Positions 24,515-54,707 of a stretch of 64,000 nt of DNA are shown one piece after another; the stretch's first letter is position 1, and each line of letters opens with the position of its first letter. The notes below the pieces were generated by a model. It had not been told where the DNA came from and ran no database searches. It saw nothing but the letters and a program-made list of their open reading frames with translations. Origin of the DNA: Pempheris klunzingeri (Eukaryota; Chordata; Actinopteri; Acropomatiformes; Pempheridae); the NCBI RefSeq assembly GCF_042242105.1, contig NW_027254956.1, positions 248,001-312,000 of the forward strand, written 5' to 3'. A program made the translations under genes and the position numbers.

Positions 24515-27500
24515 TCATACAAAGGAAACAAGTCTTCTGATTGGCAACAACGAGGGGTCGTCCGCAATCAAACCTGCTGCCACCATTGGCATTATGGCAG
24601 TGAAGATCCTGTACAGAGATGAAAATGGAAATGGAGACAGGAGGGAAATTTAGAGTTGGAGATATTGACCTCTCCCAAGAGCATTTTTTAATGGACGTAT
24701 GAGTATCTGATGATGTTTGTAAGACACATTATGATGATATATTACACCAATGGAGCGTCACGGGACACAATAAAACAGGAGAGTGAAGAGCTGGTCCTTT
24801 TGACTAGTGCAAAGGTAAAGCTTGGTGTATGAAGACAAGTGAGCGAGGGTCACGTCAATCTCATTACTCACAAGCGTCTAATTCCTGATTCGGCCTGATC
24901 AGTGGAACTGTAGCATGGCGGAGGTGATGGAGCACAAACAAAGGAGCTCACGTCTTCCTCAAAGTCCTCACTGAAGGATATGAAAGAGGAAACTATTAAC
25001 GTTTGCATCTGTGTTCTGTGCATTTCAGATTATTCAAATCTTCATTTTGGGGAGAAAACTTACCTTTTGTAGTACGCCAGCTCTTCCTGTAGCACAAATA
25101 CTTGGGCCTTGAGTTCATTCCTCTCCTGCAGGACGTCCCGCAGCTCCTGCAGGGTGAAGCGAGGTTTGTCTGACTCTTCCTCCAGGCTGTCTGTCTCCTC
25201 TTCTGCCTCCTCATCAGTTGACACCTTCTGCAGTCAAAACACACATTCGGCATTTCTCCCTGCACAGCATGGACCCACACTGAGAGTGATTGCTTCAGTA
25301 ATTCTGCATTAGGCACCCAACCAATTAGAGGCACAGTCACTTCGTTTCTGTTGGTGAAGGTACATTGATTTGTTTCGTCTACCTGAAATAGTAAAGCTAC
25401 CCTGTGGATTTATGCCCACTAGTGATGTTGCAGAGCAACGCTTTGATAAACAGGCCGCTTTACTTTTTGTTTCTTCTTCTAGTAATTCATATTAGCACAC
25501 CATAAAATATAGCAATGCAACAATAAAAGAGGAGAAGAAGAAAACTGTAAGCTGATGTAATTAAAGCAGATTTAAGAACATGTAACGTTTTTTGGGGTAA
25601 GAAATGTATTCAACATGTTTGTTAGGCCTTAAGGACACACCAGCATGACATAGTGACAATGCTTTGTGTTTAATGTAAATAGTTTTACAGTGGGTCTCGG
25701 CTATAACCCCAGTAAGACTGTGTACAGGGTAGAGTTAAGTAGGTGTTACCAGTAACAATGCTGGCTTGTCCTTATCTTCGTCACCATCTTCCTCACTTTT
25801 TTCTGTGTTTGATGACCTTGGGAGAATGGAAGGACTCTTGTCACACTCAAAGCAGTTTGCCACAAAGTCAGGGTCTCCTCCGCACTCCACCCACACCGAA
25901 TTTGGTTTGATGGTGGAGTCAGATGGTGCTGCTGCTGAGGACTGGATTGGTAACACAAAACAAACCATCCACTTATATCTACGGCCAAAAGTAGTTTCAG
26001 CCTAATTATATTCATGGTTTACAGCCTGCTGAAGATAAGTCACTTTTTCTTTTTCTTACTGCCATCTGTGGAGATGTAGGTGATGACCCCCCAGATCTGA
26101 TAAAAGAGTTTTCTTCTATATCAGTGACCTCTCTCTCCAGTTCCCATCCCTGGAGCTCCTTTCTCAGCCTTGTGACCTCCTGCTGCAGAGCCCCCAGCTC
26201 TTGCTGCCGTGCCTGGGCTGCAGCCTCCAGCTCAGCCCTCTGCTGGATCACTGTCTTGCCCTGAACCTCCATCACTCCGATCCTGTGACGAAGGTCCTGG
26301 TTGATTCGTATCAGGCGATGCTGCTGCATCTGCAGCTGTAGTTGAAGAAATATAGTTTCTGACTTTAAAAAAAACCAAAAGGTAGTAAAATGTAAACTAA
26401 TGTAAATAATTTGTAAGGTGCCAGTATGTGGTGTATATGGTCATCACCGCCTCAACATCCTCATTTTTTAGAGTCAGCTCATGGTCTTTGGCCCGGATTT
26501 CATCCCTCTGCTTATCCACCAGGTCTCTCAGCTTCTTCATCAGCTGCCTCTCCTTCTCTGACATCCCTGTGGGTATCATACTAAATCTCAGAAAAATGTT
26601 CACATATGCAACACCAATCTAACAGAAGAAATACCAACAACATACCAGTTAATTTAATTTCTTAATCTTAGCCATCTGTTCCAATTGTGTCAAACAGCAA
26701 CCATTTTAATACATAAAATTACCAAATTCAGCAACATCTATCTAATGAGAAGGCTTCAAAGTGCATGGCTATTGGCAGGCGACTCTAAAATCTACATATA
26801 AGCAAAATATCAAAAGGAGTTTTCAAAACAGACCCTTTGGTGATTGCATTACCACATTACAATGGAAATGTAACTTTAAAGGTTATGATATAGTTTAGAA
26901 ATGACCATCAGTAATGTTAAGTACACACAATTTGCAGTTAACCACAAAACCACTAGAATAGACCTTCAAAACTTGGTCTCTTTAAGATGAATGTTTTTTT
27001 CTTCACAGACAATATGTCAGTGAACAGAGGACTCATTTCATGTAGCACCCATTCATTTTGACGTACATGTGCATAAGCAGTGTGTGTGCATACTGTGGCC
27101 TTGACAGTAAGTATAGCTGCAGCCACCATGAAAGTCTCACACCGGAGCTATATTTCTGTCTGCTTCAAAAATAGTCTCCTTTACAAGCTCCTGGCCGCCT
27201 CTTCTCACAGCCTTCTTTTTCATGTCAAGATGCAGGCACGCACCATGTAACGCTCAGTCCCATGTGACTAGATGGGATAAATATGTGTAACGTAGAGCAG
27301 ATGGTTAATCGGTGCATCACAAATCTGCAGTGAACATGCATATGGGAGAGATAATAAGATTTGTACTGGAACTCTCTGCTAAGACCAAAAGTATTTAGTA
27401 TCCACAGTCATCACACTGTGCAACATAACATGCATGGCAAGACTTCACACAGCAACAGATAACTGACCATGCTATTTTGTGATTATAGTCGGTATACCAC

Positions 27501-28947
27501 ATACTATGTACTTAATATGTGTACACATTCTGAATATGTGTATATTTTTAAAATGTTTATTACCTTCATATTTTTTTTAATACCTTGTCGTTCATTGACA
27601 TTGCTGCATTCCTGTAACAATCCGATATGAGTGCTCTGGTTTTCCTACATTTAAAATCTGGGGAACTCACACCTTGGCACTTATTGGGGTCAATTTTGTG
27701 TGAGGTAGCGTGAAGCCAGGGAGAGTGTGGCACTAAAAACTGATTTGGTAACCTGCTTTTACTGAAAGAATGTAGCTGATAGTTGTATCAAATTGACATA
27801 ATAATAAATGTGTTTTTGTACCATGAATCATCTTAAAACCTCTCTATACTAGTGTCGAACTGTGGTCAGAGAACATTGCTGGAGAAAACCCACCCTCCTG
27901 TTTGTGCAGGTCATCCTCTGTGACGGGGGACTCTCTGAGAGAGAGGCTCACCAACAGCCTCTTGTTCTCTGCCTGAAGCTGAGTGATTTGAGCGACCAGG
28001 TCCTGAACTTCTCCTCTCCACACATCCTCCACCAGCTCCAACTCCTAAACATAGGAAACACAGAAGTAGTAAGAAACACAGCACAGTCAGGTGTCTGTGC
28101 AGGCTCCTCTGTTTTTATTTGACACAGGTTGTTATAGCTGCATGAATGTGAGGAAGTCACTGTATATCTGTATAATGTCATTATCATGTGTCTTTGCTGT
28201 TATCGTGTCATCTTGAAGTTGTAGGTGTTCAGTTAATTGAAGGTATGCTGTAAGTGAAAAATGTTGGAATATTAAGTGTACCACAAATTAATGAACTGTT
28301 CCCAAATCATTATGATAGCTAGTAATGTGTAAAATAATATAGTGTAGGAGAGTTTACTCCACTTCACCACATTTGTTTAATGCAATTTAGTGTAATATAT
28401 TAGTGTAATACATACAGTATATAGTGCTACCATACATCATACCACAAATAGAACTAAACTGATTAATTGATTATTCATTCATCACTGACAGATAATTGAT
28501 TGTTAAGCAATTTGAAAGTTGAAAACAATCAGAGTAGGTAAGCATACAGGTACACAGACAGACAGACAGGTACACTAACAGACAGATAAGTACACAGACA
28601 GACAGACAGACAGACATACAGACCTCCTGGTGCTTCCTCTCCTGGTTGTATCTGTCGCTCCGCTCCTGCCGTAACCTGTCCAGCTCCCTCCGCAGCTCCT
28701 CGGCCTCTTGTCCGGGGGCTCCGCGGCTCACCAGGGCCTCCAGCAGCTCCAGGATCCGCACCACTTTGGGCACCACCCCGACCAGAGACTCGCACCCAAA
28801 CCTGTCGATGATCCGCTCAAACTCCCGTCCGAGCACCGCCGCTATGTCGTACACATCCATAACCGTCAGCTCCGCCGCGGGTCTGTCCAGCGCTGACATA
28901 ACGCGAGTTTCCATGTCTGTCTTCTGCTTTATTGACTCCTCCGACAT
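24515..28947 (-). CDS. rilpl1: RILP-like protein 1
   Basis: Eight coding exons, right to left: 28624-28947, 27894-28044, 26448-26566, 26060-26335, 25750-25941, 25064-25227, 24872-24970 and 24515-24608. All phases agree, giving 472 aa (human 403). RH1 lies in exon 1 (ELTVMDVYDIAAVLGREFER, VRILELLEALVSRG). A long coiled coil follows (ELELVEDVWRGEVQDLVAQI, then MSEKERQLMKKLRDLVDKQR and INQDLRHRIGVMEVQGK). Exon 5 is a 64-residue acidic/Ser-rich linker. Exon 6 holds RH2 (DKPRFTLQELRDVLQERNEL). The end is ESGIRRLIFTAIMPMVAAGL and then ADDPSLLPIRRLVSFV. Known roles: binds phospho-Rab8/Rab10 downstream of LRRK2, sits at the mother centriole and affects ciliogenesis. Possible alternative starts are Met12 and Met17. 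RH2 begins DKPRF where relatives have NRPRF. The exon 1 donor is unusual (see findings). Confidence 0.92.
28553..28623. repeat. (ACAG/CAGA)n simple repeat at RILPL1 exon 1 donor
   Basis: Imperfect tetranucleotide repeats (CAGACAGA, with GGTACAC interruptions) run right up to base 28623, the first intron base on the minus strand. They supply the donor GTCTGT. Confidence 0.85.
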
Positions 28948-29800
28948 TCAACATATCTCTCCTTCCTCTGACACTCTGAGTAAACTCGCGGTTGTTGCAG
29001 AAAAACTGGTTTCCACAAGCCAGCCGGGCCTGTGTGTACACGGAGACAACTTGCTTCAGTTTGTTGACAATTTAAACTTTGCCAACGTCCCGAGCAGACA
29101 CTTTACATGCTGCGTTCATCATCCCAACAAAAACTCGGACATGTCAACTCCGGCCTTTATAAATACGACCCTAACGTCTTTTCAAGCCACTGTATGAGCA
29201 GTAAAGATTCATCTGGTTTGGCTGTGGCGTACTGTTTGATTCAGACATGCTAAACAGCAAAGTGCCACTAAATGGTTTCCGCAAAGTGCCACTAAATGGT
29301 TTGAAGAGACTCTCATATTTACAATCGCTCCTGAAGGCATCAGACATCCGTCCACGTTGAGTCAAAGTCCTACTGCGCATGTCATGATATTATAAGGTTA
29401 TTACCTTCTATGCCCATCAGGAAGCTTCTAAAATATCCCAGCACTGCTTGACACAGGAGCTACAAGCAGCCTATAATAAGCAATCCATATATCAGATTCA
29501 ATTTGCTAAAGTGTTATTCAGTTATTTCCAATATATTAAGTGGATTTCTCTGTGGGAATATGAAGACATGTATAGAATATTCAATTAACTAATTAACAAT
29601 ATAGCCTGAGATGACAGTATAGGCTGTATAGGGGGGGGGGGAATAGATGGAAAAAAAAACAGAAAATTAATGTAGTTTCTTCTTGGATGTTCTTTGTATG
29701 TGGTTTGCATGATAATACGTTGTAATCTATAGAAACTTTTAACAATCATATCTGAAAAAGCTTGAAGCGAGACGAAACAATACAATGGGACATTAAATCA
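28948..29800. other. RILPL1-HIP1R intergenic gap
   Basis: Only about 860 bp separate the RILPL1 start codon from the HIP1R poly(A) signal. It should hold the RILPL1 promoter. The first ~200 bp are GC-richer, and no TATA box is clear. No gene is seen. Confidence 0.5.
29257..29302. repeat. 24-bp tandem duplication
   Basis: GCAAAGTGCCACTAAATGGT plus TT occurs at 29257-29278 and again, identically, at 29281-29302, separated by CC. It lies about 310 bp upstream of the RILPL1 ATG, in the gap between RILPL1 and HIP1R. The perfect match suggests a recent slip or duplication. Confidence 0.9.
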
Positions 29801-29804
29801 AACA

Positions 29805-29810
29805 TTTATT
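29805..29810 (-). terminator. HIP1R poly(A) signal
   Basis: AATAAA on the minus strand lies about 1.15 kb beyond the HIP1R stop at 30954-30956. The sequence between has no other gene and would be the HIP1R 3' UTR, including a poly-A run (poly-T in the transcript) near 30790-30808. Confidence 0.5.
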
Positions 29811-30953
29811 GTTCATTTGTTTGACATTTACACTTCTTACAAGGAGAAACCGCCATTATCTTTACTAAAATATATTAATAGATCTGAGTGTATAAAGACA
29901 TTTCATACAGAGGAAAGACAGAACATAAAAAGATGCATTTTAAGACCCTGTAAGAAAAGCTCCCAGAGGCAAAGAGGACATGAACACCTTCAAATTGAAC
30001 ATTAGCTAACCCTAAATCTTCATATTCTGCCTAAAAGAAGCTTTTGATAATTAAGGGCGACTACATCTGATATTTGTGTGCAAGCATCCTTCTATGTGCT
30101 TTACCATAATATGTAGGTTCTCTAGTAAAGGGACATTCAAGAGATGTGTTTAGATATAAATTATACTTGATGCGAGTTGCACACTCCTATACAGACTGTA
30201 TGTCTTTACAGATATTTAATGCATTAGTACAGTACATTTCAAGGCCTCTGAGACAATCCTGTACTGTTGAGAAAGAAAGCTATTTTGCACATTTAAGGAA
30301 CACTGTCCATCATGAAGGCAAGGCCAGAGGTATGTAAAACATTTGCAGCAACATGGACACGCATGATGTGATTCCCCAGTTTCCTAGACGACCCACACAA
30401 ACATAAATAGCATATAATGTGCAAGGAGAAAAATGTGGTGTGCTCTGTGGTGAACGTCCAAAACAGTGTGAAAAAAAGGTTGTCCAAAGCGTGATCAAAA
30501 CTAACAATTCACATACAAGATATGCTGTCGATTTGTGGTTATTATCGAGGCTTGTATTCTAAAAGCAGCATCTATGCCTAATCATCTAAAATTTGTGTTA
30601 CAGGAAAACAATACTTTCACACAGCCTAAAACTATAATATTAACCTCTTTTGGTCTTGATGCCAAATACTAAAATGAAAAAGGTTCTGCCTGAATGGCAT
30701 GCATATGTATCTTTTTAAAAAGGGCTAAAGACAGCATATTCCTTACAGGCATCAAGGGTCAAACATCAGGCTTCTGGTCCATTTTTGGCAAAAAAAAAAA
30801 AAAAAAAGGAGGAGAGGAAAAAATTGAGATACAGGATGAGGCAGAGGATTGTCAGCATGCAACTTAAAGGAACCATATGTTCACAGAAAGGCGATCGTTC
30901 TTCTCCAATCCAACCCTCTATAAGTGGAGCCTTTTTCCTCTTCTGCTCAGGCA

Positions 30954-49519
<18,566 letters not shown>

Positions 49520-49830
49520 CCTCCAGGTCTGACGATGACGGCTTCAGCAAGAAAACAACTAACTCCCCTTTCCGGAAAAAAATAAAATAAAATAATAATC
49601 GTCCTGCAAGTTACCAGAGGCTCCTTCTCCTCTCTAGACTCCGGTGTGTGTGAGCAGAGGACATCTCCCAGGCTGCGGCGTCATTACTGATGATGCACCG
49701 CGGCTGAAGGAGGAAGAGCAAATGCCAGTGAGCGTGTTCGCCTCGCGTTACGTGGACGGATCCTCCCCCAAGGTGGAGGAAATCATCATCGCGTCTTCTG
49801 CGGCCGACATCCTCCCACACTCACGTCGGT
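49520..49830 (-). promoter_or_regulatory. HIP1R promoter / 5' UTR region
   Basis: This GC- and CpG-richer block immediately precedes the HIP1R ATG (49519). On the plus strand an open frame runs through it, but it has no recognisable domain and is best read as a shadow of CpG-rich 5' UTR. The transcription start was not located. Confidence 0.45.
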
Positions 49831-49849
49831 ATTTCCAGCTGCTGGTATG

Positions 49850-52159
49850 TTTTTCTCTGCAGGATGAAGAGTTAGAAATGAGCTTTTTTTCCTCATTGTG
49901 TCTCTCCCGTTGTGTTTTTGTGCTCGCTGTCTCTCTTCGCTGTGGGCATTGACGTCACTTCAATGAAATCAAAACCCACGGGGATTATTTCACAGTTTGT
50001 TTGTTTTTTAATTTAATCCAGAGTTCTGGATCTGTTTGTACAGCAGTGATGACACAAACCAGGAAATGAAGCTCAGATTAAAATCAAGAGGATGTGGAAT
50101 GCTGTGCGAGACGGAGATATGGGCCAGGCCATTAACTATATCTTAATGTTCCTACAAAGCATCAGATTATTCACCATATCTAATGCAGGCGATGTTGTGT
50201 GAGAAAAAGCAAACTCAGTCATATTGTAAATGGATTTTATTGAGCCTGTAGCTAATGTGGTTTGCAGGTAGTTTTGTCTAGACAAAGCAAGCAAAACAAT
50301 GCTTTTTAAATAAAACCAGCAATTCAAAATGTCATTGTAGTGACAGAAACAGGAGGGAGACAGATGATGAAAGCAGATCAAAGTGTGTGTGTGTGTGTGT
50401 GTTTTAGAAATCTTTTTTCCTTTAGTGACTACAGACCTCAATGTTCTGCATACATTCATGATAAATTAATGGACATTTTCCTCATAGGCTATCGTGTTGC
50501 AGCTGCTTTATCCTGTTCACAGCTTTAAAAAGTCAGAAATAGATCGACCACTGCTGTTTAGATCAGATTAAAGTTAGGGCATCAAGAATTGATAATGGAT
50601 TTTCAACTCAGTTCACTTTATTTCTATGTGTCAGTAAGTGGCCTATCCCTTAAAGGGTAAGGGTTTAAAGAGGTACTGTGTCTCATGTTTTATCCAACTT
50701 TTCTTGGCTAACACACCACATGACGTAAGGTATGTGGAATATCTTGTTTTGTTTGTCTCAATCATTACTTCCTCCATCTTTTATCAGCCCAAAAAAGTCA
50801 GTTCAAACAACCAAGATACAAAAAGTCGCAGGCTCAAAAAATTGTCAATATAAATTGTTTTTGAAGGATTTTCCTTTATGTTGACCGTGTTAACTAAAAG
50901 CGATCATGTTGTTTCCTCACAGCTCAGGTGCAGTTCTTCAGACCCTCAGTAAGAACAACTGTTTGGCAGCAGGCTGGAAAGTTTCTTACCTACATTTTAG
51001 CCTCTGGAAAACTGGAATTTCATGTTCGTTATGCGGGGTGGAGTATCAACCATGATGTGTTGTTCCAAAGTATGCAGGTGAGAGAAACGTGAGGGTGGAT
51101 GGGACAACAGGAGAAGGGAACAAAAGGACATGTTTGCCCTGCAGGCCAAACTGGCTCTTTCACATTTTTATCTTTAGTGTCCGAACACTGCACACAAATT
51201 CTCAACCTTTGTCTCAGCTGGCCTAACTCACAACCACAGACAAACTACTGAGCCGCAGCACGAGCTGTTACGTGTGAGAGTTTAGTCCGTACTTGCGTAG
51301 GTCTATGGGCAATCAAAAAACAGAAATAGTTAGTTTTCGATGGATATCTGTTTAACCTCTTTATTGTTTCATCGCTTTGTAGAGCTCTATGAATTGCTTT
51401 TATATAAGAATTTGTTCAAAAAACTGTACATTCATTAAATGCTTAGCAATGGTCAGTCCTTCAGTTTGTATTTTTCCATCTCTAAGCTTAGTCTAGTCAC
51501 ACAGTCCTTTACAAAACATTAGAGATAAAAATGTACTGCGACATGACTCTAAATGACATCAATATTACCACCATCCTGCAACTTCCCTCATGCTCACATT
51601 AAGAGGGATGGTCACTTAAAACTGAATTAGGGAAACATGCTTCACATGATGCAGTCTCACAAACAAATGGTAAAAGCAGCATTTTCAAATGTTATCCACT
51701 AGACAGCAGCAGAGGTTCATAAACTCCATGTCAGACCGCAGCCTCCTGAGGATTAAATTAGACTCATGTTAAAACAGCTACTCTTCTTTTTTTTGTCAGT
51801 TTCAACAGATAAATTCCATGTAGATATAAATCATGGGAACAGAGTGAACAGTTCACTTAAAATACAAATGATGTTATTGTCTGAGACCATCCCCAGACCA
51901 TCAACCCATCTGCACATCCTCATCTTCAAACGGTTCTCCATCACCTACCCAAAGCCGAGAAAATAATAATCGTAATGTTCATGTACCTAAATGTGTATCT
52001 TTTTCTGACATCCACATGTACAGACCTGCACACAAACTTATCCAAATACATTCCTGTTTGTGTACAGTACATTCAGAAAATGTAGTGTCTACAGATATTC
52101 ATAATTTAAATGGCAACATCATTCATGTTTTGTTCTGCCAAACAAAACAACTGGCCTAA

Positions 52160-52212
<53 letters not shown>

Positions 52213-53765
52213 ACGCACACACACACACACACAAATTTGTTTGGAAGGCTTTAAACATGGAGGCTCTGACATCAAGTGAAAAACATTTGCCTTTCACACA
52301 TTTTCACCAGCCTGACAATCAAACTGAATTGCTATGCTGTTTGACTTGCTGTTAATTTTATTTCAAAAGTCTAGAGGACAGCTCTTGGCCATGACAATAC
52401 CAAACCCATCTGTACAAATGATATCAGACTACTGAGATTCCTTCATTCTTACTGCACCATAGAGTTTTATCCCATACAATACACACAACACTCAATTAAA
52501 AAATATACATATTTTTAAATTATGTTTAACTTCATCTATTCTGACCCTTTATTCAGTCCTTTGTGGTCTGGATACAGCACATCAGTCAACTGAGACCCTC
52601 AGGTGTATGAGTGTGAATATTGGTCAATCAGTGACATTAAGAGACCTGCCCCTGGAAATGATACAGCCACAGAATCATCTCGCAGCATGTCCAAGGAAAG
52701 AGGAATCACTAAAAGTGAAACCAAAACAGACAAAATAACAGCAATCAGCTCACAAAAAACTCATTCACTCATTGTGTTTACTGTAATTTCTAGAGATTAT
52801 GCACTAGTATTTGTGGTTGGAACGAGGCTCGACTTTTTTTCAATCTGTTGATTATCAATATATATCAGTCTCCAATACTTCAATATTTCAAGAGTCCCGC
52901 TAAATCAAAGTAACCAAAGACATCCTGACACTGGTCACCCAATCAGACAGACCCAGAAATCTCAATCTAGTCAGCTACAACTAGGCTACATTAGGTAACT
53001 GCAATTACTGCTGCTGTGGACATGCCAACATTACAAGAGGTGTGTGATTTGGTTATAGTTCTGGAGTAATACATATGTAGAGCTTGCTCTAAAATTTTGA
53101 GGTTTGGCAGAGTTCAGCCAAACCTGAGTGAGAGAGAGGTTGAGTTGAGACACAAAACAAAAAAAAGATCATTTGATCTTGAGGCAGAATGTAATTGTGC
53201 AGCTCTCTAGGCCTGTCACTGCAGTGTGTGACCTACTCTGTCGTCTGGCCAGCTGTCTCATATGGACGCTGGTTGAATGAGCAGGTAGATCCACATATAG
53301 GCTCATCTCCTGAATGAATTGTCCTTGCTGTGCTGGATTATCATAGACTATGATATGACTATATCTCTCTCCTTTCAGTTTTCATACATCAGTTCAGTGC
53401 CCTTGACTGTGTAGTTGCTGTGCCTGCAACACATACAGTAAGCTACAATATGTTGCTGCATATGTTTGCTGTCTGTTTGTGAAACACTTTTAAATTGTTT
53501 ATAACTATTAGATATAGATTATACTATTAGATAATTATTCTGGCCATTAAATGTATGCAAAAACCAGAGATGAATCTACAATCTGTGGCCATTAGAGATA
53601 ACTCATGTGAGTTTTAGCATTTGATGAAAAACGGATCCACCCACGCTTCCTGTGAATGCCAAAACCACACTTTGGTTTGGCTGTTTCTCTTTAAAGAATG
53701 CAGATAGCCCTCAACACGTTATCAAAGCTGTGATCTGCAGCCAACAGGGTGACACTTAACTCAAC
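49850..53765. other. Intergenic gap between HIP1R and the HCAR gene
   Basis: About 3.9 kb with no recognised exon on either strand. In human, DENR and CCDC62 lie between HCAR1 and HIP1R; no piece of either was seen. It holds a short (TG)n run at about 50384-50402 and a larger CA repeat near 52170. The 600 bp before the receptor presumably carry its promoter. Confidence 0.5.
52166..52233. repeat. (CA)n microsatellite with CACG interruptions
   Basis: A CA run of about 68 bp has three CG interruptions and lies in the HIP1R-HCAR gap. Confidence 0.95.
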
Positions 53766-54707
53766 ATGCAATGCTATTTCAATGGAACCCTGCTGATCAG
53801 CGTGCTCCCTCCACTGTTGGTGACAGAGTTTGTTTTGGGAGTCCTTGGAAATGGTTTTGCTCTCTGGACTTTCTGCTTCCACCCGAAGCCCTGGAAGAGC
53901 AGCACGGTATTAATCTTCAACCTGGCATTGGCTGATTTTCTGCTCAACATGGCTTTGCCTTTCCGTGCTAGCTACTACAACTCTGAGATCACGTGGAAGT
54001 TTGGAAGCGCTCTCTGCAACATCTGCCTCTTCACGTTGGCAATGAACCGTAGTGGAAGTGCCTTCTTCTTGATGGCTATCGCTATGGACAGGTACATGCG
54101 TGTGGTGCATCCCCATCATCCCATCAACTACTTGAGTGTCTCCAAGGCCATTTGTGGAGCACTCTCACTGTGGTTGCTCACCATCTCAATGACAGCTCAT
54201 ATCTTCACTTTGCAACATAATGGAACCTACTGTGAGAGCTTCATGATTGAGACTGAACCCCTTCGTAATCTGACCTGGTGCAAGTTTGAGTTTCTCTTTT
54301 CCTTCATTGTTCCTCTTCTTGTGATTCTCTACTGCACAGTCCACATTATTTGCCACCTGAGAGGGAGACAGCTGGCCCAACTTGCAAAGATTAAGAAGGC
54401 TCTGAGGTTAATTACAGTAGTGGCGGTGCTCTTCATCATTTGCTTCCTCCCAAGCAACATTATGCAGCTGGTGATTTGGATCAAGGTCAGAACGCTCCCC
54501 GAATCTCAAATCTGCCCTGCCCTTGAAGACTCAACCACTGCTTTTTACATCGCCATTAGCCTGACCTATCTCAACAGTGCGTTGGATCCTGTGGTCTACT
54601 ACTTCTCCAGTCCTGCCTTCAAGAACATCTGCAGCAGAGCTCTTCATCTGCCCCGAGCAGACACCATTGAAAGTGGAGAGAAGAAAACTCAAGACACAGG
54701 CTTCTAG
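53766..54707 (+). CDS. Hydroxycarboxylic acid receptor-like GPCR
   Basis: A single intronless frame of 313 aa starts at ATG 53766. It has seven hydrophobic segments: GNG in TM1, NLALADFLL in TM2, AMDRYMRVVHPHHPIN (DRY variant at the TM3 end), FIICFLPS in TM6 and LDPVVYYFSSPAF (NPxxY variant) in TM7. Asn6 in NGT is a possible glycosylation site. Arg95 in LAMNRSGS aligns with the TM3 arginine that binds the ligand carboxylate in human HCAR1 (Arg99) and HCAR2 (Arg111). VVHPHH and DPVVYYFSSP are HCAR signatures. The HCAR receptors couple to Gi and respond to lactate, beta-hydroxybutyrate or longer hydroxy acids. Position beside KNTC1 matches human HCAR1-3. OXER1/GPR31 are the next-closest families. 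Which human paralogue it matches cannot be decided. Confidence 0.88.
   Translation: MQCYFNGTLLISVLPPLLVTEFVLGVLGNGFALWTFCFHPKPWKSSTVLIFNLALADFLLNMALPFRASYYNSEITWKFGSALCNICLFTLAMNRSGSAFFLMAIAMDRYMRVVHPHHPINYLSVSKAICGALSLWLLTISMTAHIFTLQHNGTYCESFMIETEPLRNLTWCKFEFLFSFIVPLLVILYCTVHIICHLRGRQLAQLAKIKKALRLITVVAVLFIICFLPSNIMQLVIWIKVRTLPESQICPALEDSTTAFYIAISLTYLNSALDPVVYYFSSPAFKNICSRALHLPRADTIESGEKKTQDTGF

Noticed and set aside
28646-29197. 183-codon plus-strand frame over RILPL1 exon 1
   Set aside because: Antisense shadow of the RILPL1 coding exon and its GC-rich leader.
49644-49952. 102-codon plus-strand frame opposite the HIP1R 5' end
   Set aside because: CpG-rich 5' UTR shadow without recognisable domain; continuation is low-complexity.
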